From a bacterium (GTDB lineage Bacteria > Zhuqueibacterota > QNDG01 > JAFGCO01), in the NCBI GenBank assembly GCA_016930535.1, contig JAFGGN010000052.1, positions 1-55,265 on the forward strand: a stretch of DNA of 55,265 nucleotides, in the 5' to 3' direction. Numbering within the stretch: the first letter of the stretch is position 1; every line of letters begins with the position of its first letter. The position numbers were made by a program, and so were the translations under genes. The notes under the pieces are model-generated. The model was not told the DNA's origin. It saw only the letters and a program-made list of their open reading frames with translations, and ran no database searches. Of this stretch, positions 24,781 to 34,174 are shown in pieces.

Positions 24781-27144
24781 TTAAAACTCGATTTTATAAC
24801 TGATGTTCGGTATCAGCACCGCGAATTCCCAGCGTTCGACGCGGCTGTGTTGATAATTGTAGTAATCGCCGTAATTTTCCTCGGCCATGAACAGATTGAC
24901 CATCTGCAGGGACCAGATACTTGAATGGCGCTTTTTATTGATACGGTAATTGACCGTGATGCCCGCAATCAATTTGTCGGGTTCCCGGTTCCCGAACATC
25001 CGGGAAGTATCGTATACCACATCCCGCGCCAGATCCGAGGCCACTGCATCTACAGCGGTTGTCCGTTTGCCCCCGAAGAAGTTCAGCCGGACGTTGACTC
25101 CCAGAATTTTATTTTTCTGCATACCGAGAGTCCATTCTTTACCATAAAGACAATTGATGACATACCGGGTATTGAACCGGGTGTTGTGTTCAACGCCGTC
25201 GCCGCCCCTGTATTTTGAATCGAAAAGCGAAGCCGTGATCAGATAATAATGCCCGTCCTGCAGAAAACGTTCAATCGTCATGTCGATGCCCATGTTTCTG
25301 CCGGATCCGCTGCTGATCAGTTTCTTGTCGAAATACCAGTCTGCCTCCATGTTCAGCACGGAAAAACTGCTGTCCGGGATGACCGGGACATCGAATAAAA
25401 ACTGGGCGTATGGTTCTATCTTCAGTCTTATATTGGGAGTCAGGCTGATATCATAGGCTAAAACGAGGTGATGGGCCTTTGAAATTTTCAATGCTTTATT
25501 CGGCTGAGAAATCCGTGAGCCGCCATGAACCTGTGCAAAATAAAGGCTCAGGGGCTCCAGCCGGGAATGTTTTCCGTAACCCAGGCTCACCGACTGCGCC
25601 CGGCCGAAATTGTACGAGATCCCTATCCGGGGTTCGATGACCGTCTCCCGGTTCAGATCGAAGTACTGCCCGCGCAGGCCGGTATTGATCACCCATCGCT
25701 CCGTGATACTGAATTTGGATTGCGTGAAAACCTGCACAAAAGATGAGGCTCCTTGTTCGTCGACCACGCCGATCAGGCCCTGATCGTAGACAGGCGCATG
25801 TTCGAGCACGGTATTGTAATGCATCTGGTCGACGATGATTCCGGACCGGCTGGTATGTCTTGCACTGAACTTGCGGTTGTAAACGCTTGTCCATGTCAGC
25901 ATATAATTTCGGATGTCGATATGTTCATTTTTGTAGAAATTCAAATCGTTTCCCAGTATTTCTCCTTCATATTTCATGGAACTGCCCGTGATTGCTAGGG
26001 ATGTGTTCAAACAGGCATTTTTTTGGAGTATAACACGATGGTTCAGACCCAGCGCGGCCGTGCGCTGCAGGATGGTGCCTTCGATCCGGTCGTCTTCCAT
26101 TTCCCATAGAGCGGAATCCTGCTCCGCATGCATCGCCTCCGAATCATCCGATCCCAGTCCCCATACGGAAAATACGCCTGCACTTCCTGCCGGAAGGTTG
26201 ATTTTAAAGGACAGATCCTGGTACACGGGCAGGAAATCCTTGATTTCCTCCGGGAACAGGGATCTGATCAGCCCAAAGGTCGAATACCGGTAATTGAAGA
26301 GGTAGGAGGCCCGCGAGCCGTTCCATAGCGGACCCTCTGAAGAAATATCGATGCCGATGACGCCCGCCTGGAAAGCGTGCTCATAGGTCTCATTATTGCC
26401 GGAACGCATGTTGATATCGAATACGCCGGACACCGCATTGCCGAATTCCGCGGGAAACGCACTGGTATAGAAGTCGGAATTTCCGACGACAAGCGCACTG
26501 AGTGCCGAGATGCCGCCCCCTCCGAATGTGGTCATATTGGCAAAATGATTGGGATTCGGAATTTCGACACCTTCCAGTCTCCACAGCAGGCCCTTGGGTG
26601 AATTCCCGCGGATAATGATGGTGTTGTCCCGCAAATTGTCCGTAGTGATACCGGCAAAGGAAGACACCAGCCTTCCGGGATCGTCCCAGCCGCCCGCATA
26701 GCGGCGGGCCTCTTCCACGGAAAACGTCCGTGCGCTGACCGTGGACATGGAATTCAATGGTTTGTCCTTCTGCGTATAGGCCGTGACGGCAACGGCCTCC
26801 ATTTTCAGAACGGCCTCCTTTAAGGCGACATCCAGAACGGTTTCCTTGCCCGAAGAAACCAGCAGTTCCGGAATTACTCTTGTTTCATAGCCCATGAACG
26901 ACACCTGTATATCATGCCTGCCAATGGGAACCCGGTCGATCCGGAACAGGCCTTTTGAATCGGACGTGGTTCCCAATGACGGATCGGTCGTTCTAATCAT
27001 GATATTGGCAAAGGGCAGGGGAGTCCTGGTTTCAGAGTCGACCACTTTGCCTCTGACTGTCTGTGTAATATCCTGACAAGCTGCATCATGCATGGAGCAG
27101 AGGAAGAGGAAGAATGCCGTTCCGGAAATAAACCATTTTTTCAT
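24781..27144 (-). CDS. TonB-dependent outer-membrane receptor
   Basis: A 787-residue outer-membrane receptor. Start 27144 gives the signal peptide MKKWFISGTAFFLFLCSM; a longer in-frame form would overlap the upstream gene. Residues 25-120 are a carboxypeptidase-regulatory-like domain (VRGKVVDSETRTPLPFANIM, IQVSFMGYETR). A plug follows (DDPGRLVSSFAGI, NTIIIRGNSPKGLLWRLEGV, FPAEFGNAVSGVFDINMRSG), then a 22-strand-type barrel ending in Phe (NISYKIEF), the outer-membrane insertion signature. It imports a bulky ligand with TonB energy. Its place at the end of a sulfatase, GH43 and phosphatase run suggests an oligosaccharide. No SusD lipoprotein partner is present, unlike classic SusC pairs. Confidence 0.9.
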   Translation of the reverse strand: MKKWFISGTAFFLFLCSMHDAACQDITQTVRGKVVDSETRTPLPFANIMIRTTDPSLGTTSDSKGLFRIDRVPIGRHDIQVSFMGYETRVIPELLVSSGKETVLDVALKEAVLKMEAVAVTAYTQKDKPLNSMSTVSARTFSVEEARRYAGGWDDPGRLVSSFAGITTDNLRDNTIIIRGNSPKGLLWRLEGVEIPNPNHFANMTTFGGGGISALSALVVGNSDFYTSAFPAEFGNAVSGVFDINMRSGNNETYEHAFQAGVIGIDISSEGPLWNGSRASYLFNYRYSTFGLIRSLFPEEIKDFLPVYQDLSFKINLPAGSAGVFSVWGLGSDDSEAMHAEQDSALWEMEDDRIEGTILQRTAALGLNHRVILQKNACLNTSLAITGSSMKYEGEILGNDLNFYKNEHIDIRNYMLTWTSVYNRKFSARHTSRSGIIVDQMHYNTVLEHAPVYDQGLIGVVDEQGASSFVQVFTQSKFSITERWVINTGLRGQYFDLNRETVIEPRIGISYNFGRAQSVSLGYGKHSRLEPLSLYFAQVHGGSRISQPNKALKISKAHHLVLAYDISLTPNIRLKIEPYAQFLFDVPVIPDSSFSVLNMEADWYFDKKLISSGSGRNMGIDMTIERFLQDGHYYLITASLFDSKYRGGDGVEHNTRFNTRYVINCLYGKEWTLGMQKNKILGVNVRLNFFGGKRTTAVDAVASDLARDVVYDTSRMFGNREPDKLIAGITVNYRINKKRHSSIWSLQMVNLFMAEENYGDYYNYQHSRVERWEFAVLIPNISYKIEF

Positions 27145-27163
27145 ATTCGGTACTCTTTTGTAT

Positions 27164-27919
27164 TCATCGTTCAGCATCCTTGATCCTTTCGATAAAACCG
27201 GTCAGTTCATTCAGCGGACCGGTCTGATCAGGTTCAGGTATTTCCAGATCACATGCCTCCCGAAGAAAACCGCTGATTTCTTTTTCATTGTCCGATTTGT
27301 CGTTTACAACAAGATAGAAAGCCATTCCCGTCACTTTGGAAATGCCGTCATTGACCGGATCGTCACCGACCATTAAACATTCGGAAGGTTTCATTCCGAT
27401 TGCCCTGCAAATTTCAAGGTAGTATTCGGGCCGGGGTTTTACATACCGGGAATTTTCAGCACCGGTGATGTAAGCAAAAATATCCGGATCCAATCCTGCC
27501 CATTTGAGCCGCAGAGCCTGCACATCCTTCGGCCAGACGGGATTTGATGCAGCTACCAGTCTGGTATCGGTACTGCATAACTTCCGGATTGTATCTACAG
27601 CGCCCTCATGGGGCAAAAACAGGCTTTTGAATTTTGAAAAGGAAGCGCAGAAAAAACCGCTCATCCTGTTCCATAGTTCATCGCCGGAACAGGGAAGTCC
27701 TCTGGAAAATTCCTGTTTGAAAAATTCGGAAATCGGTCGGCTGCCATCGTTCGTTACGTATCCGGCCGCCACAGTCATTTGTCTTTCAGCAAATGCTTCA
27801 GGGGGCATGATGTCCGAAAACGCTTTTCCTGCTTCGTACAGGTAAGCTTTCAGAAAACGCTTTTCCTGAACATGGTTCAGCGTATTGTCGATGTCGAAAA
27901 AAATGGCTTTGATATTCAA
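27164..27919 (-). CDS. HAD-family hydrolase (phosphatase-like)
   Basis: A 251-residue cytoplasmic haloacid-dehalogenase-superfamily protein starting at TTG 27919, with AGGA upstream. Motif I is FFDIDNT (nucleophile Asp9, Asp11), motif II is ASNP, the Lys is in VKPRPEYY, and motif III is MVGDDPVNDG. The helical cap between motifs I and II makes it a C1-type enzyme, so small phosphorylated metabolites are expected. It lies 19 bases upstream of the TonB receptor start and 45 bases after the sulfatase, so it shares their transcript and may dephosphorylate a sugar released from the imported glycan. That substrate link is inferred. Confidence 0.85.
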   Translation of the reverse strand: MNIKAIFFDIDNTLNHVQEKRFLKAYLYEAGKAFSDIMPPEAFAERQMTVAAGYVTNDGSRPISEFFKQEFSRGLPCSGDELWNRMSGFFCASFSKFKSLFLPHEGAVDTIRKLCSTDTRLVAASNPVWPKDVQALRLKWAGLDPDIFAYITGAENSRYVKPRPEYYLEICRAIGMKPSECLMVGDDPVNDGISKVTGMAFYLVVNDKSDNEKEISGFLREACDLEIPEPDQTGPLNELTGFIERIKDAER

Positions 27920-27964
27920 TCCGGAATCCTGATCGTTGTCCTGGTTCCGCTGGTTGTCCGATGT

Positions 27965-29518
27965 TCAGCGGCTGATGGAGCGGTCGTTCTTATCCCTGAT
28001 GCGATTCAGCAGTGTTTCCATTTGACTGGTCATTTCGGGATATTTTTCAGCAACGTTATTTCTTTCGCCCGGATCCCGGATCACATGGTAGAGCTGGGCT
28101 TTTTTATCCCGGCCGGTTTCGATGTTTTTATCCGCCATCAGTTTCGGGCCTTCTTTCGGTTCGATATATTTCCATTCCTTCATTCTGACACTCAGCGGGC
28201 CTCCCATCGCCTCCTGAACCACATGATGTCGCCCGTATCTGTCTTTCCCCAACAATGCGGAGAGGTTATCCATGCTGTCCGGAGCGTCGTTTTTGCCCAA
28301 TGACTGATGCGTCAATCGTGCGAATGAGGCAAACAAATCGATCTGGGAGATGAGTGCATCGTTTTTACCCGGGCGGATTTTACCTGGCCAGCGGATCAGG
28401 AAAGGAATGCGCGTACCGGCTTCAAAACTGCTGTACTTGCCGCCGCGCAGGCTGCCGGTCATATTGTGCGTGCCGGTTTTTTCGACCGCATCATCCTCGT
28501 AACCGTCATTCAAAACAGGACCGTTGTCGGAACTGAAAATGATCAAGGTGTTCTCTGTCAAACCGGAATCGTCCAGCTTCTTTAAAATTTCGCCGACACA
28601 CCAGTCCGCCTGGACAATCGCATCTCCACGCGGTCCCATGCCGGTTTTACCTCTGAATCTCGGATTGGGAACACGCGGCACATGAATGTCATGCAGTGAA
28701 AAATACAGAAAGAACGGCCGGTGTCTGTTTTGTTCGATAAAATCCAGGGCTTTTCCTGTAAGGACATCCGCAATATCCTCATCCACCCATCGCGCATTAT
28801 GACCGCCTTTCATAAAGCCGATGCGGCTGATGCCGTTGACAATGGTATCGCTGTGCTGCCTGTCCGCCTTCATTTTTAACAATTCGGGATTTGAAATGCC
28901 GGTTGGATCATCACCGATTTTTTCGCCGAAACTGACTTCAATGGGATCTTCGGGATCGAGCCCAAGGACGCGGTGATTCTCCACAAATACACACGGCACA
29001 CGGTCGCCGGTGGCGGGGATAAGAAAACAGTAATCAAAGCCTGTTTCCAACGGACCGGGTTTCACATCGCCGTTCCAGTCGGGCTTTGCTTTTCCCAGGC
29101 CCAGATGCCATTTACCGACCGCGCCGCTTGCATATCCGGCGTCACCCAGCATCGAAGGCAGTGTTTTGATATTGGTCGGAATGATCAGGGATGCATCCCC
29201 GGGTGCGATTCCCGTGCCCTGCCTGCGCCAGGCATACTGCCCAGTCAGTAAAGAATACCGGGAAGGCGTACAGGTCGCCGCCGTGGCATAGGCGTCAGTA
29301 AACCGGATCCCTTCCTTCGCAATGCGGTCGATATTCGGTGTTTCGACCCGTGTTGCGCCGTAACAGCCAAGATCGCCATACCCCAGATCGTCCGCATAAA
29401 TAATGATGATATTCGGTTTTCCGGCATGCGGTCCGGAGCACGCCATGTGGAGCAGATTCAGACCTCCTGAGGCCAGAGAAACCATGGAAAGGTTTCTTAC
29501 AAATTCACGCCGGTTCAT
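27965..29518 (-). CDS. Sulfatase (type I, formylglycine-dependent)
   Basis: A 517-residue arylsulfatase-family enzyme. The N-terminus MNRREFVRNLSMVSLASGG carries a twin-arginine-like motif before a hydrophobic stretch ending HMACSG, so it is probably exported folded and may be lipidated. The catalytic loop is Cys83-Thr-Pro-Ser-Arg87, which a formylglycine-generating enzyme must convert to formylglycine. Metal ligands Asp43-Asp44 (YADDLGYGDLG), KWHLG and SSDNGP are in place. The C-terminus ends in the usual small sub-domain. The neighbours (GH43, TonB receptor) suggest it removes sulfate esters from a polysaccharide. No formylglycine-generating enzyme is in the window. Confidence 0.92.
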   Translation of the reverse strand: MNRREFVRNLSMVSLASGGLNLLHMACSGPHAGKPNIIIIYADDLGYGDLGCYGATRVETPNIDRIAKEGIRFTDAYATAATCTPSRYSLLTGQYAWRRQGTGIAPGDASLIIPTNIKTLPSMLGDAGYASGAVGKWHLGLGKAKPDWNGDVKPGPLETGFDYCFLIPATGDRVPCVFVENHRVLGLDPEDPIEVSFGEKIGDDPTGISNPELLKMKADRQHSDTIVNGISRIGFMKGGHNARWVDEDIADVLTGKALDFIEQNRHRPFFLYFSLHDIHVPRVPNPRFRGKTGMGPRGDAIVQADWCVGEILKKLDDSGLTENTLIIFSSDNGPVLNDGYEDDAVEKTGTHNMTGSLRGGKYSSFEAGTRIPFLIRWPGKIRPGKNDALISQIDLFASFARLTHQSLGKNDAPDSMDNLSALLGKDRYGRHHVVQEAMGGPLSVRMKEWKYIEPKEGPKLMADKNIETGRDKKAQLYHVIRDPGERNNVAEKYPEMTSQMETLLNRIRDKNDRSISR

Positions 29519-29612
29519 GTTGCATCCGTTGCATTGTCAATTTATACACATTATATTATCAGATGCTGCATTTGATTTTGATCCTGAACTGATTTTTATA
29601 GATCCCTGCGAG

Positions 29613-30602
29613 CTAAGGGTGATAGGGTTCGCCGACCACGATTTTGTCCCCTGACAGGTCGATTTCAAACAAATGGGGCACCCGGTGAACTCTTCCCTCA
29701 ATGACTTCATGGCTGTGGACGGCCATCAGCCATTTTCCGTCCAGGGTCCGGAACAGCATGCCATGGCCGTAATTGGGCGGTGTAATCGGATCCGGCTCCT
29801 GTATCCAGGGGCCGTCCAGCGTGCCGCTCTCCGAATACGCCACGCCCTGTGTGTACACATTGAATACCCAGCTTGTCCATATCATGCCCAGACGTCCGGT
29901 CTGCGTGCGGAACAGGTATGGACCGTCGGTGACCTTGTGCGGACCGACATTTCCGTTTTTATCCTTTTCTTTGCTCCAGGGCGAGTCATGGGCCCTGAAA
30001 AGCACCTTGCCCTCACCGACAGATCCGCTCAGATCCGGTTTCAGCTCGATCTTTTCGATGGTGCCGTTCAAATTCTGCAGCCATTCGTAGCAATAGACCA
30101 TATACGGTTTACCATCGGTATCGATCCAGAATGTACCGTCCAGCGTCGGCATGTCCGCAGGAAGATATTCAGGATCCTGCATCGGCACATACGGACCGTC
30201 GGGTTTGTCGCTGACCAGGATATGGCAGGCCCGGCGTTCGATCACGTTGCCGTCGACCGTGTCGATTTTGACGCTCCGGTTGGTGAACGTGGCAAAATAA
30301 TAGTATTTATCCTGATAGGCATGCAGTTCCGCGGCCCAGATCATGGGCCTGGGTCCCATCCATGAAGCCGAATCTGTTTTTGCCACGTGAAAGGGCCCGT
30401 CCCAGGTTTTCAGACTTTTACTTTTCCATAGCATGCCCCCCGTACCGGTCATGTAATACATCTGCGTATTTTTGTCCGCCAGAATACTCGGGTCGCTCAG
30501 CTCGATGGAATCCAGTGGGACGTTGTGCCGTATGGTCCATCTTTGCTGCCCCCAGGCAGATGGAACAAAGACGATGCAAATTAAAAGAATAGAGCGAATC
30601 AT
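29613..30602 (-). CDS. Glycoside hydrolase family 43 protein
   Basis: A 329-residue secreted five-bladed beta-propeller hydrolase with signal peptide MIRSILLICIVFVPSAWGQQ and GGAGA before the start. The catalytic base is Asp37 in ELSDPSIL; WAAELHAYQDKYYYF and DGTFWIDTDGKPYMVY follow. The acid position, Glu in most GH43 enzymes, reads Asp in VTDGPYLF, as I recall in some GH43 groups. Activity would be on arabinan, xylan or galactan side chains, and the exact linkage is not predictable. It is the first gene of the minus-strand run GH43, sulfatase, HAD, TonB receptor, with 94 bases to the sulfatase. Confidence 0.9.
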   Translation of the reverse strand: MIRSILLICIVFVPSAWGQQRWTIRHNVPLDSIELSDPSILADKNTQMYYMTGTGGMLWKSKSLKTWDGPFHVAKTDSASWMGPRPMIWAAELHAYQDKYYYFATFTNRSVKIDTVDGNVIERRACHILVSDKPDGPYVPMQDPEYLPADMPTLDGTFWIDTDGKPYMVYCYEWLQNLNGTIEKIELKPDLSGSVGEGKVLFRAHDSPWSKEKDKNGNVGPHKVTDGPYLFRTQTGRLGMIWTSWVFNVYTQGVAYSESGTLDGPWIQEPDPITPPNYGHGMLFRTLDGKWLMAVHSHEVIEGRVHRVPHLFEIDLSGDKIVVGEPYHP

Positions 30603-30732
30603 AGAATGTCTCCAATTTTTTAATAAAATGGGTGACGGTTTTGAGTGCTGTCAGGATCTTTGAAACATATAATTAATTGATGATAAATCCTGATAAATGA
30701 TAAAGAACCTAGTAAAGAACGTTTATCAATTT

Positions 30733-31983
30733 TCAATCTTTTACCAACCGTACAGAAAATCCGAAATTTTTATGGCTGCTGAAACGGCCCACCCGCGAAT
30801 AATCGAAATACAGGTATCGGGACCATGCGTAATTGGCACTTTCCTCTTCAGATGCCCAGAAGCTGGTACGGACGCAAAGATTGTCAAAGTGACCACTGAT
30901 ATTGGAACGGTAACCACCCGGAAGTGCGGCGAAGCCGCTTTGGCCAAAAGCGTCATTGTTATCCAGTATGCCATCAACCCATTTTTGGGCATCACCGGCC
31001 AATTGGCTCCCCTCGTTATTGCCCCGATAACTGAGGTTATCTGCATCGGATCGACTCATACCCAGTGTCATTGTCATTTTTTTCCAATCCTCATCGGTTG
31101 GAACATGCCAACCGGGCGGAGCGATGCTTCTGCTGTCAATGACTGCATACCAATTGTACAAATACCCGTACGTGTCGGACTCGTTGTGCATGTCATTATC
31201 GTATGCACATCGTGCCCCTGTCAACAGACCGGCCCAGGTTGAATCGTCTGTTTCTTCAAGTATGGGATCGCCATTGCAATATTGGGTTTCTTTCAGGTTT
31301 TCGGCCGTCCACCACTGATCACCGATTTTTACGGTTTGATAAACCGTACCGTCAGTGCCTGTCATGGTGCCTGTTTCAAGTGTCGATTGGACAGTAACGG
31401 ATACAGTGACTGAGTATCCTTTATATGTCGCAGTCACGGTTTCGATACCGCTATTACCGCCGGCAATGAAATGCCCGGTTTGGTTAATCATGCCGGCCTT
31501 ACCCGGAGAAAGCGACCAATTCGCAGCAATAGTCGCATCTATCGTGCCGCCTTCAGACAGATATATTGTGCATGTGAATTGAACGGCATCTCCTGTCGAA
31601 ACCGTTGTATCTGGAGGTGAGATTGTTAATGTTGGTGCCGAATCCTGATTCTTGACTAAACGTACAGAGTGTCCTTTTTGCATGGATGATCCTAAACGTA
31701 TTACTTCTGAGCCACTACAGCTCAGAATTCTTGTCCATGTACTAGACGACCAGAAATAGGCAAAGTGTGTGAGACCGTCGAAGATGCCATCGAAACTGGA
31801 ACGGTCACCGGCCGGAAGAGCAGTAAAGCCGCTTTGGCCAAAAGCCGCATTATATTTTAACCATCCATTGGACCACCTTGTGGTATCTCCAGCCAATTTA
31901 CTGCCTTCATTGGTGCCGCGCCATCCGGTAGCATCTGTGTCTGACGGGCTCATACCCAATGTTATTTCAAGTTCTTTCCACTC
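30733..31983 (-). pseudogene. Downstream part of broken FISUMP gene
   Basis: This is the continuation, in the same frame, of the gene at 31984-32982 past a TAA codon. It begins EWKELEITLGMSPSDTDATG, the second half of a first FISUMP domain (Fibrobacter major paralogous domain), through GHSVRLVKNQ. A bacterial Ig-like domain follows (TISPPDTTVSTGDAVQFTC to SVTVQ). A second full FISUMP domain runs from TVYQTVKIGDQWWTAENLK to FSVRLVKD. Internal reinitiation at ATG 31959 is possible but the product would lack a signal peptide. FISUMP domains occur in secreted proteins of unknown role. Confidence 0.8.
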
Positions 31984-32982
31984 TTAATCCGTGGGCACAT
32001 GCCATCCTTCAGGGGCGATGCCGCCATTTAACGCGTACCAGTTATAAAGATAGCCGTATACATCAGATTCATTGTTTGCATCATTGTAGTAAGCACAATA
32101 CGCACCAGTGGATAAAATGGTCCATTCAATGCTGTTGGCTTCATATGGGATGGGATCGCCAGATTGATAATGGGTTGCTTTCAGATTTTCAGCCATCCAC
32201 CATTGATCGCCAATTTTCACGGTGCGGTATACATTGCCGTCGATATCGCGTACAGTTCGTTTTACAGTGACATCCCGCGTCGTATTGCCATCGATGACCA
32301 TTAATTCTTCACAGGATAAAATGTTCTTACCGGTAATGATTAATTTAAATGAATTGGACAATGAGTTTTTATTGATTGTTTCCATTTCAGAATGCTGATG
32401 ATCAACTCGTCCGGTCATCATATTAATCCAATTGCAGCCGCCATCAATCAGCAACATTTTTCTGGTATTTTGTTCACCCATAGCCTGCATGGTATAAATG
32501 TACAAACCGGCTGCAACCGGTTCTCCAAGATCATTCGTCCCTTCCCAAATAACAGATCCTGATCTGTATTGAAAACCATCTGACAGAGTTTTAACTTTCT
32601 GCCCTCTGATATTGTAAATATCAATTCTGACATGACAGGGCCGTGATAATTCATAACCTATAATCGTCGATGGATTAAATGGATTCGGATAATTTTGCCT
32701 CAATTGAAAATGACTGGGATTGAGAGATGATTCATTTATACCTGAAATTGAAACCTGAATCTCGAAATACCCCTGCTCATCTGTTAAATTACTGTATGAT
32801 TGTGTCGTATCGGACTGGTTGATTAAGGTGACCAGTGCATTTTCAACAGGTCCGGCTCCGTTACCCAAATACTCACCGCCATTGTCTCTGACATAGCCCT
32901 GAAAGGTAATTTGAGATGACAGTATATGACTCAATAAAAACAGACAGATCACAATTAGTAAATATATTTTCCGGTGAAGCAT
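31984..32982 (-). CDS. Secreted FlgD-like/FISUMP protein, cut by in-frame stop
   Basis: A 332-residue product with AAGGA before the start and signal peptide MLHRKIYLLIVICLFLLS. A short carbohydrate-regulatory-like segment comes first (ENALVTLINQSDTTQSYSN). A FlgD-like Ig domain follows at about 90-175 (LRQNYPNPFNPSTIIGYEL, EPVAAGLYIYTMQA). Then the first half of a FISUMP domain (GNVYRTVKIGDQWWMAENLK, GYLYNWYALNGGIAP) ends abruptly at GWHVPTD with TAA at 31986-31984. The intact second FISUMP copy reads GWHVPTDEDW at the same place, so the stop replaces a GAA codon by one base. The full gene would encode about 749 residues. Confidence 0.85.
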   Translation of the reverse strand: MLHRKIYLLIVICLFLLSHILSSQITFQGYVRDNGGEYLGNGAGPVENALVTLINQSDTTQSYSNLTDEQGYFEIQVSISGINESSLNPSHFQLRQNYPNPFNPSTIIGYELSRPCHVRIDIYNIRGQKVKTLSDGFQYRSGSVIWEGTNDLGEPVAAGLYIYTMQAMGEQNTRKMLLIDGGCNWINMMTGRVDHQHSEMETINKNSLSNSFKLIITGKNILSCEELMVIDGNTTRDVTVKRTVRDIDGNVYRTVKIGDQWWMAENLKATHYQSGDPIPYEANSIEWTILSTGAYCAYYNDANNESDVYGYLYNWYALNGGIAPEGWHVPTD

Positions 32983-33640
32983 ATTTCATTCCTTCTCTGC
33001 CATATTTATATCACGTCATATTCGGACTTATTATAGGTACTGCTACATCATTTCACGATTCCGGATGATATGGTATCATGAATCCTGATCTCGGTGTTCG
33101 GTTAATTTTGGTGATGGCATGGCAATGAATCCATGTGCCTCCTCCGGGGAAATGCACGCGGTGCAGAAGATGTCGGACGATGGAGGATATGCAATTATAT
33201 TATAAATAATTGTCGGCTCAAAAGCAACATTAAAGATCAGACCATGCTATGGGATTGAAATACAGGATGATGAAAGTGAGTGTATTCAGCCTGTCAGGTG
33301 GAACGGGATTTTGCGGGGAATCCGAGAGCCGGATTTTCCGTCAAGAATGGGGGAAATATGGGGGGAACAAAGGATTTTAAATGAAGGACCATATTTATTG
33401 ATAATCAATGGCTTATATAGTGGTTTGATACATCGTTGCATACAACGGTGTATGGCCCGGTCCCGATTATACGGCCGCGTTTAAAACGGGACGGGGGAAT
33501 GTCTGATTTTCAGAAAGGGCCGGTGAAGCTGGATCTGTGTAATATCGCACCTTGAAAAAGAGCGGCATCAAAAATTAACGGTTAAAAATCAGAAAACATG
33601 CTTGACATTATAAAATTGGGTTAATAGTTTAAAATTATAA
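32983..33640. other. Intergenic region with one strong hairpin
   Basis: A gap of about 650 bases between divergent genes. It contains the inverted repeat ATACATCGTTG (33428-33438), loop CATA, CAACGGTGTAT (33443-33453), an 11-bp stem with one wobble. TTGACA at 33602-33607 precedes the MarR gene but its -10 (TAGTTT) is poor. No gene is seen. Confidence 0.5.
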
Positions 33641-33658
33641 TAATACGTAAACGTACTA
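33641..33658. promoter_or_regulatory. Palindromic operator candidate for the MarR regulator
   Basis: TAATACGT-AA-ACGTACTA is an 18-bp palindrome with seven of eight matching half-site positions, eighteen bases ahead of the MarR start at 33676. MarR proteins commonly bind such 16-20-bp palindromes at their own promoters, so autoregulation is likely. This is inferred from position and symmetry. Confidence 0.5.
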
Positions 33659-33675
33659 ATTATCCGAAAAATCCC

Positions 33676-34098
33676 ATGCGTAAAAAACATCAGATTGCCA
33701 TGGCCCTGAGAAGCACCTGCCTCTGCATGCACAGGAAAACCAACGCATCCCTTGCTCCTCTGAATATCACAGCCGATCAATATGTTTGTTTGATTTTGCT
33801 CGAAAAAGAGGATGGGATTACCCTACAGGAGCTTGTCATACGGGCCACTTCGGATCCCAATACGATCCGGGCCATGCTCGTACTGGTTAAAAAACGGGGA
33901 TTGATCACGAGAGGGAATCATCCCAATGACGGGAGGGCGCGATTTGTTCATCTCACTGAAAAGGGAAGGGATTTGCTCAGGCAATCGGCTCCTGCTATCA
34001 AACCCTTACAGGATGGGCTGATGGCGCCGTTCTGTGAAAAAGACGCCGGAACGCTCATCTCAAATCTGAAACGAATTCTTGGATCCATGACACAATGA
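33676..34098 (+). CDS. MarR-family transcriptional regulator
   Basis: A 140-residue winged-helix dimer protein. Residues 30-95 hold the DNA-binding region: ITADQYVCLILLEKEDG, the recognition helix region RATSDPNTIRAMLVLVKKRG, and the wing HPNDGRARFVHLTEKG, whose Asp-x-Arg is the family signature. Helices on both sides form the dimer interface. Two Cys near the N-terminus (Cys15, Cys17) might allow redox sensing. No Shine-Dalgarno precedes ATG 33676, so translation may be leaderless or weak. Its target may be itself, through the palindrome upstream, and the secreted-protein gene 76 bases downstream. The ligand is unknown. Confidence 0.88.
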   Translation: MRKKHQIAMALRSTCLCMHRKTNASLAPLNITADQYVCLILLEKEDGITLQELVIRATSDPNTIRAMLVLVKKRGLITRGNHPNDGRARFVHLTEKGRDLLRQSAPAIKPLQDGLMAPFCEKDAGTLISNLKRILGSMTQ

Positions 34099-34174
34099 TT
34101 TGATATGCAAATCCAGTATCGCTGTCCAGAATTTACAAAAAATATTCAATAAAAACCGACAGGAGGGCATGGCC

